In this document: one piece after another, positions 12,700 through 23,400 of the stretch
Layout of the letters: each line of letters opens with the position of its first letter
Position numbering within the stretch: position 1 is the first letter of the stretch
Source of the DNA: Synanceia verrucosa
Lineage: Eukaryota; Chordata; Actinopteri; Perciformes; Synanceiidae
NCBI GenBank assembly: GCA_029721515.1
Contig: CM056556.1
Span: 15,210,098 to 15,274,097 of the forward strand
DNA length: 64,000 nt
Direction: 5' to 3'
Notes under the pieces: model-generated
Database searches by the model: none
What the model saw: only the letters and a program-made list of their open reading frames with translations
Told to the model about the DNA's origin: nothing
Program-made: the position numbers and the translations under genes

Positions 12700-15330
12700 G
12701 ATTCACAGCGTCTTTGTTATCCAGCCAAACGTGGCTGAAATGTGCAACTTGTATGTAGATTATAGGTGCCTCTAGATGCTGCCACCTTCATTAGACAAAG
12801 TTCACAGATCGTCTCTTTAACATCATCAGGTTCCCTATAAACACTGGGTATCAATCTGAATTATTGCCAAACAGGCGGTCAACTCTCTTGAAAGTCATCA
12901 CGTGACGTGATCTATCTCTAAAAATGAAAAAGCAAAATAGCAGTGTGCACTCTACAAGTACACGACTACTGAAACTACTACCTGAGAGGTTGAGCTAAAA
13001 TTACTTGCATTAAATAACATTTAATCACAAATTCTAGACTTTATATAGATTTTCTGCTTTTTATTGTCATTTGTAATAAACCAAACAATTAATTGAGAAA
13101 ATATAATATAATGAGCTTCATTGATAATGAAAAAAAAACAAATTAGCCTTTATTAGCCTTAATGAAAAGTATAATATAGTTTGCATATATGTGTACTTTA
13201 ATTATTGATTGCATCAGGTGGAACTCAACAGCTCACCCCTCATTTAGAAAAAAATAGGTACTACTATTTTGTTATTTGATATGCCTACATGATTACTACA
13301 ACAATATACAACAAGTCAGATTAATCTGAGGTCAGACTTCTTTTAGCTCTAAAATCTGACGTTGACATGGAGAAGACTGGGATGCTAAATATAGATAATC
13401 AAAGTAGATGACAATTAATTTCCTGTTAAAGCAGTAATTGTTTAGTTGACAAATTATTTCACCTTTATTGTGTGTAAAGTTCTGTGAATGATATGGTGCA
13501 AGATAAAAAGCAGGCTAATGTGCGGAATGGAAATTTACAGTTACCCAGATGATAAGAAGCGGCCTTGTATGTATACTGCCTCCTTCTTCAGGAAGAATCA
13601 GTGGCTAAACATGGAAAAAGGTAGACAAAAGGATGGCGTAGTGACCATCTCTGAGCAAATCACTGAGTTGCTTTCAGTTTTTGAGCGTGCAAGACCTTGG
13701 GTCAAAACAGGTTTTCATAGTTTACTATTAAAAGATAAAAAAAAAATCTATGTTTTTGTTGACATTTGGGCACAAACCGAACACAGTGAAGCTGTTAATG
13801 TCCCACTTGAAAACGTGTGGCATTTATAACAGCTGCTGACTGATTGGCACGGACACTGGTAATAGAGGGGTCAGCAAATGCATCAGCATCAGCTATATCC
13901 TGTGCTAAGAGCTGCAGTGTACACCGAAGGCCATTAGCTGACACAGAGTCATAAATGCTGTGGAAAGGCTGATAAAGCTGTCGTCAGGAGCCTGCAGCTC
14001 ACACTGAAGAAATCAATCAAACAATGTGGAGAAACATTAATATCTCTGGAGAAGGGGAGGGACAGAGAGCGTAATCAATGTACTGGTCACTTTTTCTTTA
14101 GAGAGTGCTCATTTTTATATATAATTCATACAGTGAGAATAAAATTCAAAAAATAGAGAGACCTTCACTGAAAAGATCAAGATTTTAGAAAGAGCAGTCT
14201 CCGTCAGTAAGGTGTTTTTATAGTATTTTACTATACTATATATAGTATTTTATAGTATTAAAAGACAAACAAATGTTCACAATGTCAAGTGTAGCAGTAC
14301 AAGTAACTAAAACTACCAAATATACACACACATCCCCCTCCTAACAAAACAAACCAGGCATGTAGAGTGCAGCCCTGTTCCCTGAGCAGCTGGTCTGAGG
14401 CCGTTTCTCTTTAAACCAACTCAACCAGAATCAATTTGACCCAAGTGATGTTTGCCTTTCTTCCCTCCACATTCAGCCAGCACACTTTGTAATGAGTCCT
14501 GAGAGGCTGCCACCTTTCCCTACATCAGTCCATTCTAACAGGATGAACACCAGTGAAACAGAAGTTTACATTATGAGGATAGCTCTCTCACAAACATGAG
14601 CCTGAAGATACTTTGAGGAATGACAATGGTGAGTGTATTGTTACATCTGACCTCTGATCAGACAAAATACCTATTACAGTTAATTAAATGTAATAATAAT
14701 AATAATAATAATAATAATGATAATAATAATGATAATAATAATGTACAGAGTCAAAATGTTTTGTGTCTTAGCAGACGACCATATTGCTGTTGCTCTGAAA
14801 AAGCCTTTTATTTTGGTGCTATAACATGTATTTTGGGAATATTGCGACATATATTTTGTATACTGGGTCTCCACAAGCCTTCCAGGCATTTTTGATTAAC
14901 TGAAAAATACATTTTAGCCTTGATAACAATGAAGCCTTTATGTCCTGACATGGACTGTAACTGTCCTCAACACAAATAAAACTCAAAATAATGACTATTG
15001 TCATAATACTTTGTTAGTTAATGACTGTTTTGTCTGCAAAGGAAAATAGTAAAAAAAAAAAATCCCCATTACGTTTGTTTTTTTCCAAAGCCCAATATGG
15101 CTCTGTCTTCATTTTGTTGTTTAACAAAAAAAAAACCCTGCAAATATTAAGTTAACTATGGTATATGACCAAGAGCAGCATCAGATCAGGTTTGGGATTT
15201 TTTTTTCTCGAAAATTAAGAGATTATAAAATAAATGCAGATTATAATTTTGTTGAACAATTAATCGTAAACATAAATGATGAATAAATGCTTTGTTTTTT
15301 TTGGTATTAAAGGTGATGTCAAGTAGGTGA
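12700..15330. other. intergenic between pthlh and the receptor gene
   Basis: No gene recognised. An (AAT)n microsatellite lies at 14693-14742. One open frame of 113 codons (13488-13829) has no recognisable motif and was not accepted as a gene. Confidence 0.6.
14693..14742. repeat. (AAT)n microsatellite
   Basis: AAT trinucleotides with occasional GAT interruptions. Confidence 0.95.
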
Positions 15331-15334
15331 TAAG

Positions 15335-16258
15335 ATGGCTGTTCCCAACACCTACGTACTGATCTTTGCCTGTACCTGTGGTGTGATCCTGGGCATCGGC
15401 CTCTGTGCCAACCTGCTGGTCTTCTCACTGTTTGCCAAGTACAACACATTGCGGAAGAACCGCCTCGACATCCTCCTACTCAGCATGACTCTGGCTGACT
15501 TCCTCACCCTCTTGCTCATCCCCTTCACCTTGCACTCCGCCATCAGTCACTCCTGGCCTCTGGGTGACACATCCTGCAAAGTCTACCAGTTCCTACTGGC
15601 CTTCAGCCTGGCGGCCAGCACCTACTCGCTGTGTGCGGTGTCCATAACCCGTGCCATGATCATCACCAACCCTTACCAGCCACCCAGTATGGATCTGGTC
15701 ATCCTCATGTTTGTCTTGGTCTGGGCCCTCAGCTTCTTCATCAGCCTGCCACTGCGTATGTTTGCCACCAAAGAGAGCCTGGGCCCGAGCCTCGCCAACT
15801 TCACCTTCTGCCTTCCAACCATTCATGAGCACCACTACCAAGTGGTGCTGAGCCAGTTTGTACTTTACTACTTTGTTCCAATGCTAGTCATCGCCTTCAA
15901 CTATGTCCGGCTGGCTCTTTTTCTCCACAAGAGCCCTGTAATGTCAGTGTCCAGTGCCAGGAACACCCGCCGTGCCTCTGTCATGGTGTTCTTGGCTGCT
16001 GCTACCTTCTCTGTGTGCTGGCTTCCTGCTTATGTGTTGGAGCTGTGTGTGTACCTGGACCTGTATCGCCATGGACAGGCTTGGGAGATGTTTTACTTCA
16101 TCTGCACTGTGCTGCAGTACCTGCACCCTTGTATCAACCCTGTGCTCTACGTACTGCTGTCGAAGCGCTACCGCCACAGGAGGGCAGCCTGGCTCTTCAG
16201 CTGTAACAAGAACAGAGTGCAGCCGCAGGTCATCAGCGTCACCACAGACAGCTTTTAA
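15335..16258 (+). CDS. class A (rhodopsin-like) G-protein-coupled receptor, galanin-receptor-like
   Basis: A single open frame of 307 residues with seven membrane segments. Family landmarks visible: N26 in TM1, LAD with D55 in TM2, C81 and C159 for the TM3-ECL2 disulphide, W130 in TM4, P182 in TM5, CWLP at 228-231 in TM6 and NPVLY at 268-272 in TM7. N155 (NFT) in the second extracellular loop is a glycosylation site. Overall similarity is nearest to galanin/allatostatin/kisspeptin-type peptide receptors, but I cannot name the ligand. Odd points: the DRY motif reads TRA (105-107), so the aspartate is missing while R106 is kept. The N-terminus before TM1 is only a few residues, with no glycosylation site. 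An upstream exon spliced just before this ATG (an AG at about 15325-15327) is possible and would lengthen it. An in-frame stop lies 24 bp before the ATG. Confidence 0.85.
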   Translation: MAVPNTYVLIFACTCGVILGIGLCANLLVFSLFAKYNTLRKNRLDILLLSMTLADFLTLLLIPFTLHSAISHSWPLGDTSCKVYQFLLAFSLAASTYSLCAVSITRAMIITNPYQPPSMDLVILMFVLVWALSFFISLPLRMFATKESLGPSLANFTFCLPTIHEHHYQVVLSQFVLYYFVPMLVIAFNYVRLALFLHKSPVMSVSSARNTRRASVMVFLAAATFSVCWLPAYVLELCVYLDLYRHGQAWEMFYFICTVLQYLHPCINPVLYVLLSKRYRHRRAAWLFSCNKNRVQPQVISVTTDSF

Positions 16259-16945
16259 ATACATCTGGTTAAGAAACGACCCTGTGGTGTTCATGGACAC
16301 GTTTTATATTCACCGTCTAAAGAAATCAACTGCTGTTTTTTATAATCAGACTTCACCTTCATATTTGAGGTAGAAATGTGCAAATAAGATGAAAAGGGAA
16401 ATATTTTCTTTTCAGACTTGTCTACAGTCAAATGTTAACATTCATTACAAAAAACAGCAGTAATTGTCACAATTTTAGCATCTAACATTTTTTTTGGGAG
16501 ACTATGTTATCATCCCATTGCTTTTGCTTTTACTGTGATTCTTTTTGTTGGCCCGGATGTTTGCATCCCTTAGATTTTCTTTTATTTTGTAAATTCACAA
16601 TGCCTTATGAAATCTTTGGCTCACACTTCATATGTACCAGGATCATTTCTTCTACTTCCAGTGTACTTAATTAAAATATTTTAGTCTTCTTATAGAGAAC
16701 TGTAGCTTAACTTATTCTTTATTTATTGAGAAAATATATATATATAGATTATGTATTGTTAAATGACTGTGATGTATAACACAAATATCACACAAATCAT
16801 GTTGTTGTGAAACATGTGACGTTCTGGTATCTTTGTTTCACATGTTTACAGGATAGCAGGACTATCTTGTGCATGTTGTGCTGATTTACTGTAATAAAGA
16901 TGTGGTTCTACATCCACAAATGTATGTGAGAATAAACTTCCACAG
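16259..16945 (+). other. receptor gene 3'UTR
   Basis: AT-rich tail after the stop codon. AATAAA signals occur at 16893-16898 and about 16931, so the transcript probably ends near 16915 or 16950. Confidence 0.5.
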
Positions 16946-16949
16946 GGTT

Positions 16950-17355
16950 TGTTCTCCCAAGCACCAACAAATCATTCAGTAGTTTGTGCTACCTTGGCAG
17001 AAAACGGTCATTAAATATGAGCATATGATACACTAGTATTACACTACATAACCAGCAAAGATAAACTGTGGGGTGAGCTCCAGCTTCTCAGTCTTCATGT
17101 CTTTTAATTGAGCCATCAGAAGGGACGTTTCTACGATGGTGAGCAAGTGACAAGATGATGAACACTAACAGTGGCTGTTTCAGTGCCAGTTTCACAGTAT
17201 TACTACAAGTTGTACTATTCATGTTGCTCAGTTATGTTGTGATTATAGAGCAAGATGCATACAGTCAACGTAAAGAGATAGTGAGGTGGTGACTGTCAGA
17301 ACAACTGTAGTGCAAGAACTCATTCAGATATATTCTCCTAAACAGAAATACAGTA
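16950..17355. other. intergenic, nothing recognised
   Basis: A short spacer between the receptor's 3' end and the Tc1-like element. No frame, repeat or site can be supported. Confidence 0.6.
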
Positions 17356-17357
17356 TA

Positions 17358-18966
17358 CAGTCATGGAAAAAATTATTAGACCACCCTTGTTTTCTTCAAT
17401 TTCTTGTTAGTTTTAATGCCTGGCTCAACTAAAGGTACATTTGTTTGGACAATTATAATGATAACAACAAAAATAGCTCATGAGAGTTTAATTTAAGAAC
17501 TAAGGATTATTCATTTTCCATGGTTTTCTTGATAATAACCAAAATTACTTAAATTCTTACATCAATAGCTATGGCATTGTACCGCCAAAAACACTACTTT
17601 TAAGCATTCCATGTTTTCTTTTCTGTTTGCTTTAAACACATGATACACACAAGAGTTAATACTTGATTGCATAACCATTGTTTTTGATGACTGCAGCCAT
17701 GTGTCTTGGCATGCTCTCCACCAGCTTCTGACATTGTTCTGCTGTCACAGCAGCCCATTCCTGTTGGACAAATTCAAACAAATTTTCTTTGTTTTTGGGC
17801 TTGTGGTTCTCCATTTTGAGTTTGATGATTTTCCACAGGTTTTCAATTGGATTAAGATCTGGTGATTGAGCAGGCCAAGGCATGGTGCGAATGTTGTGGT
17901 TCTCCATCCAGGCTTTAACTGACCTTGCCGTGTGGCAAGGGGCATTGTCTTGTTGGAAAATCCAGTCATTCGAGGCAGGAAAGAGTTTTCCAGCTGATGG
18001 AAGAAGACTGTTTTCAAGGGTAGTCCTGTACTTGACCTGGTTCATTCGGCCTTCACACAATTGCATTTGCCCTGTTCCACTCAGACTGAAACAACCCCAG
18101 ATCATGACTGATCCACCCCCATGTTTTACTGTAGGGGCAAGACAGTCTGGGTTGTAAGCTTCTCCAGGCTTCCTCCTAACCAGTAAGTTGGCTGGAGTGG
18201 GCATCAATTCAAAATTGGATTCATCACTGAAGAGAATCTTAGCCCAATCATCAACAGTCCAATCCTTGTGGTCTCGAGCAAAGAGTAACCGGGCCTTCCT
18301 CTGCCTTTCATTGATGAAGGGCTTCTTGAGTGCTCTGTGTGACTTCAAAACAGCTTCAACAAGTCGGTTTTGAACTGTCCTTGCCGAGCAAGTCACATTT
18401 CTCGACAGTGCCCACTCATTTTTAAGGTCCCTGGAGGTCTGACGACGATTCCTGACACAGGAACGGATGAGTGCACGGTCATCTCGTGGGGTAGAAAGAC
18501 GTTTCCTGCCACGGCCAGGTAGCAATTTGGTAGTGCCATGTTCAGCTTGTTTTTTTTTTGTTGGAATGAACGGCTGTCTTGGAGATCTTCAGTTTTTTCG
18601 CTACCTGTCTCTCACTCATGCCAATTTCCAGCAGTGCCAAGATGGCTGCCTTTGTTGCTTCACATAAATCTTTTGTTTTAGGCATTATGTGAGAGCTGAC
18701 AACTTCTGAGTTGTGCTACGGCTTGAATGTAAGCAGGAAACCACTCTAGGCCTTTGCATGTGCAGTGCTGCTTGTGACATGAAATGGCCTCTTATATACC
18801 CTGGGAATCAATTAAGCTTAAGAATGTCAAATAGGACATAAAGTATTATGTGACCAGCTGCATTTTTTGTTGTGTTCATTGTATTATACGTTTAGTGGTA
18901 CCAGATATTAGAATGAACAAGAAATTGAAGAAAACAAGGGTGGTCTAATAATTTTTTCCATGACTG
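17358..18966 (-). mobile_element. Tc1-like DNA transposon with 51-bp perfect terminal inverted repeats
   Basis: The ends 17358-17408 and 18916-18966 are identical over 51 bp in inverted orientation, starting CAGTCATGG. The element is flanked by TA dinucleotides (17356-17357, 18967-18968), the Tc1/mariner target duplication. Length 1609 bp is typical of a full Tc1-like copy. The transposase runs on the minus strand but carries a frameshift, so this copy should not move by itself. Perfect ends imply recent insertion. Confidence 0.95.
17656..18685 (-). pseudogene. Tc1-like transposase, frameshifted
   Basis: The predicted start is the ATG at 18685 (MPKTKDL), followed by an N-terminal helix-turn-helix DNA-binding region. 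At 18550-18559 an A10 run on the coding strand carries one base too many, shifting into a stop shortly after. The correct frame resumes and is open from 18525 to 17656. The open part has the catalytic DD34E pattern: D in LFSDESN, D in QQDNAPCH, then E in NPIENLW 34 residues later. Apart from the one-base slip I see no other break, so the gene looks recently inactivated; a sequencing error in the homopolymer is the alternative. Confidence 0.9.
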
Positions 18967-18969
18967 TAT

Positions 18970-19545
18970 ATAGGAATTATTTATGCAGTTTCAATTCATA
19001 CAGCAGAAAGTAGTTAATTTTTTTTTAATATTATCACAAGATATTGTTGTCAAACTGGATGTGACAAAGCACCATCCAGTCAGAGTTAAATATATGATTA
19101 CTAACTGATCTGCAAAAGTTCATCAATTAATTGATTAGTTGTAAACTATGAAATAAATCACCCACTGCTTTGATAATTGATCAATCTGTTTGAGTAATTT
19201 TAAGGAAAACATATAAAGTCAAAAGTGCAGCTTCTTAAATGTCAATATTTTCTTGTTTCCTTACTTCTCTGAGACAGTGAACTGAATATCTTTGAGTTGG
19301 ACAAGTCAGGCTAAGTCAGTTTTATTTGTATGGGATATGAGAAACAACTGATTGATCAAGAAAAATAATAACAATTTCATAATAATTTCATGAAAAACAC
19401 ATAAATGATGGACACATTAAGCTAAGTGTTTTCAGAATGACTGCTTCTTTATTTAGCTTAACACCTCAGGACCTGCTGGCTGTCCCCTGAGTGGATCAAC
19501 AGTAACACTAGCAGCTTCAGTGTGCCATTCTTTGCTCACTAGCAG

Positions 19546-19579
<34 letters not shown>

Positions 19580-20070
19580 CACACACACGCACATAGACAA
19601 ATACACACCTGATTTCCCACTCTTCCCACTCAGCTCTACTTAAAGGTTGCACTGAGAGAGGAGTAAGGAGAGGGCCAGCAGGTGTTTTGCAGGAAGTAAA
19701 GAGGGAATAACAAATCTGGCTGAGTTCAGGCAGCCGTTGCAGTAATAGGAGACAACCTGCCCCTCCCTCTGTCAGCTTGCTCCCTGACTTTTGGCCTTCT
19801 CTTTAGCGTACAGCACAGGCAGCTGGCCTGACTCGTACAGACCGTCATCTGTAGACCATCAGCATGGCAGATATAGTGAAGCAATAATGAACACATGCTT
19901 GCTTGGACGCTTCAAGTAAACCTAATGAACATATTTAGGTTGTAGAGAGTTGTGCCCTACAACTCTGTACAAAGCAAGACAAAAAATACTAAACTGATCA
20001 GAACTAGTGGTTTAACAGGCCACAAATCCATATACATTATATTTCTGTGAAAAGGGCTGTTGTATTTATA
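18970..20070. other. intergenic, microsatellite only
   Basis: No gene recognised. A (CA)n microsatellite lies at 19546-19593. Confidence 0.6.
19546..19593. repeat. (CA)n microsatellite
   Basis: CA dinucleotides with two CG interruptions. Confidence 0.95.
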
Positions 20071-20075
20071 AAGCA

Positions 20076-20335
20076 TAACATTATGACCACTGACCGGTGA
20101 AGTGAATATATGTTCATCATGGCACCTGGGATATATAAGGCAACACATGAACACTGTGCTCACAGAGTTGATGTGTGAGAAGCAAGAAAAATGAAGAGGA
20201 AGGAGGAAGAAACAGTGGTGAACCAGAGACAGGGTCATGAGTAGCCAAGGCTCATTGATGCAGGGGGGAATGAGGACTGGTCCTGGTGGTCCGATCCAAC
20301 AGACCAGAGAAGTAAATGCTGTCAGATCAAAGTTT
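20076..20335 (+). mobile_element. internally deleted Tc1-like element remnant
   Basis: The left part carries the phrase 'cataacattatgaccactg', which I recognise as the end of a common fish Tc1-like element. It is followed by the leader and a short transposase piece ('aaacagtggtgaacc', 'acagggtcatg', 'gtggtccgatccaacag'). Large internal parts and the far end are missing. It is a different family from the element at 17.4 kb. Confidence 0.65.
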
Positions 20336-23300
20336 ATCTTACATTTAGTTATGTATTGGCTGTGATCCCGTGTTGCTCATCATGAAACAGTCCCTGCTTG
20401 CTCCACAAGCTTGACAATCAGGTGATAGTAAAGCAACAATCATGTGGTGTTTCATGTGACAGATCCACTGGTAATGAATTGATGTGTGATTTCTATTTCA
20501 TTGCATCTTTTGCACACTAAAAACTCTGCAGAAGTGAGTCATCATCATCTCACTTTCAATTTTCCACACTCGTTCAGAGGGTTATTTTCTACTATATCTG
20601 ATGTCTTCTAGTGACATTGGAAGCATCCCCGTATTTGAATCAAACTATCAGATAAAAAATATTCTCCAACTGCACATCTTCAGTTTCTCAATCATATTCC
20701 TTGAAAGAGTTCCATTAAGTTAATAAGATGCTCCATCAAGGTTTGCCAGCAATAACTTTGAGTCAGAAAAACCCAACAAAGCACATTAAACAATTCCTAT
20801 AATGGCAGAAGGGCCTTTTTCCAGAATATCTACGCCAGCTGGGGCTACTGCCTAATTCAATTACCTTGTCACTTTAAGCTCCTTGGCCCGGTCACTATGA
20901 AGCTATGACAAAGCCTTTAGTAACAGAGGGACATTTATTAAGATGCCAGCCACCACACACACCACTCCTGTGCATCATTATATTGCATTAGATAAGTAAG
21001 AGAGTATGATTTTATTGCTCGTTCTATACTCAATAACTTTTTTACTTTTATAGACCTTATATCTCAGAGCCATCCTAAAGGTACCACCTTATGTACGTTT
21101 GCTAAAAGATAATATATGTAAATGTGTACACCTGACTGGGCAAATTATTACAATAAGTATTAGAGACAGGAAGTGATTTTGAAATTGATATGATCATTTG
21201 TATTTTGGATTTTGTTAATCTGAAAAAAAAAAGGTTTGTGACATGAAATCCAAACTGCCTTTAAATGACTAGAGATTGGATGCTTTCTATAGCCAGACCT
21301 GAAGGAACAACCAGGTTACTGAAGGCCTTAAACCTGATCCTACAGATGAGACCTAAGACTTAAGTTTGTGAACTACTCTCCTAAAAACACAATATGCCAC
21401 TGAGACAGAAATTGAATATGCACAAAGGAATTCAGTGATTCATCTGACGCTGCAAAGCCAGGACAAAGGAAATACTCCCGTCAGGGTTCTTGAGGCATGA
21501 GCATCTGTTCAATACCTTGAACACTTCCGGTTGTTAACTTTATACATGGACACCCTTATCATCACTCTCAATGGGGATTAATCAGCATTCCATCTATTTA
21601 TACGCAGCCTAACAAAACAAAATTTAAGATGTCTCTTGTTTGCTAATGACAAATTTCACATACTTGCTCTTTCAGAGGCACATTTAGATGATAATGAAAT
21701 TGTAGAACTCAGAAAAGGGTTGCAATTTATATTCAAAATCATTGAGAGGATGTTGTTTAAGATCACCTAAAGGTGATATTCAATATTCAAATGAAATGTG
21801 GTTAATACTGCAGAGAGTGTCTAATTCAGACAGATTATCATCACAAACCACAAAGCTATTGCTGCTGCAAAATTAAATGCATGACATCTAACTTGTACTG
21901 AATGCACACAGATCATAAAGACTCATATTGATAAAGTTGATGAAGTAGACCAACTGGTCAGTAACAGAACAGCATATATTATTATGACTTAAAGTGCACT
22001 CATTCACAGAATTATTTGAAAAGCATGGTCAAAATATATCAATATAAATAATAAATACATACAATACAAAATATATGACATGCAACAGACACATGGAGTA
22101 ATCATACTTAAGCTAACTATACTCATTATAAACTATTTTCCTCTTGGGTCAATTAAGATAATACAGTCAATCTTACAAAAGCCAAGGATGAAAACATTCA
22201 AACAAACAGCTACAAGACTTCTGACAAACAAACCACGTGACCAAAGGGACAGCTAATTATGCGAAATAATGACTTCCAAATTTATCCAACACCTTGCCAT
22301 ATCATTCACAAACATTCAGCAGCTCTGTTCAGTCACACACATTACTACAAGTAACATAACCACATCTACAGGGGCACAGTAACATCACACACAAGCCAGA
22401 CAGTAATCATCTGGAAAGCTAACAAAGACTGGAGAAAGAGGGATGTCTCTCCTATCAGTATCTGTTGTCCACACCATGGTGGCGAAGTGATCACTTGTCA
22501 TTTCTGACAACTTTATTCTCTTTCCTCAGGTCTATGTCTTTGGACATAGCTAAGTCTATTTTCTACTCAGACAGTTTTTGTAGTTGTTTAGCTAGTTAGT
22601 GTTGCATTGAGAGCAATATTAGCCTGAAAACAAAAACAGTAAAGTTTAAAAAGTGAACTAGCTAGCTAATGGTAAACTAGCTAAGTGGTTTGTTTGTATT
22701 TGGTTTAAAGTGGTGGGGCTTGTGGACAGGCAAGCCAGGCAGTTGATTGGAGCTCCGGCCAATAGGGGGGCCCCTAAGGCTGCTAAAATGTACCCCACAG
22801 CAACATGCACAGGTGGGGTGGGGGCCCCAGGTTTTTATTGCTCGGAGCCTCAAGATACCCTAGCAACGGCACTGTGTATTAACACTACTATTAAAACTTC
22901 CTAAGCCTAAGTACCACAGGAGCAGCAGCCCTGATGACAAAACATCTCCATGTAACAGCTCATTTAAAGCTTCCCCCTCCATGTAGTTGGGCCAAACCAA
23001 CTTGAAAGTCAAAGCACACATTCAAACATAAATACATTTCTGATTTTTTGGTAGTTCTCATCAAACTGATGTGTTCGTTGTTCTAATAATTTTGGTTTTA
23101 ATTCTGTATTTGATACCATAAAAATGGAACTAGATGTCATGATTGACAGCTGCTTTGAATGAAGTAGACAGGGAAACACGACACAGTGGTGCTGCAGTTA
23201 GGTGGACAATAGTCATCAAACAGCCAGAAATATAACTCTAATAGAATACATGCATGCTGAAGGTTCAAGCTAAGAGAGCATTTGCTTGCAAACACTTAAG

Positions 23301-23349
23301 TCATGACAACTATAAACAAATAAGCCACTTTATCAGAACTGTTACTCCT

Positions 23350-23400
23350 GTTTCTACTGTGTATATGACAATGAACCACTTGAATCTTGAATCTTGAAAC
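23350..23400 (+). repeat. retroelement 3' end with TTGAATC heptamer tail
   Basis: The text 'tatgacaatgaaccacttg' is followed by repeats of ttgaatc. This resembles a non-LTR retroelement 3' terminus with a short tandem tail. The 5' extent was not determined. Confidence 0.5.

Noticed and set aside
13488..13829. 113-codon open frame on the + strand
   Set aside because: No recognisable domain, no splice partner, and AT-rich context. Length is possible by chance in this much DNA.
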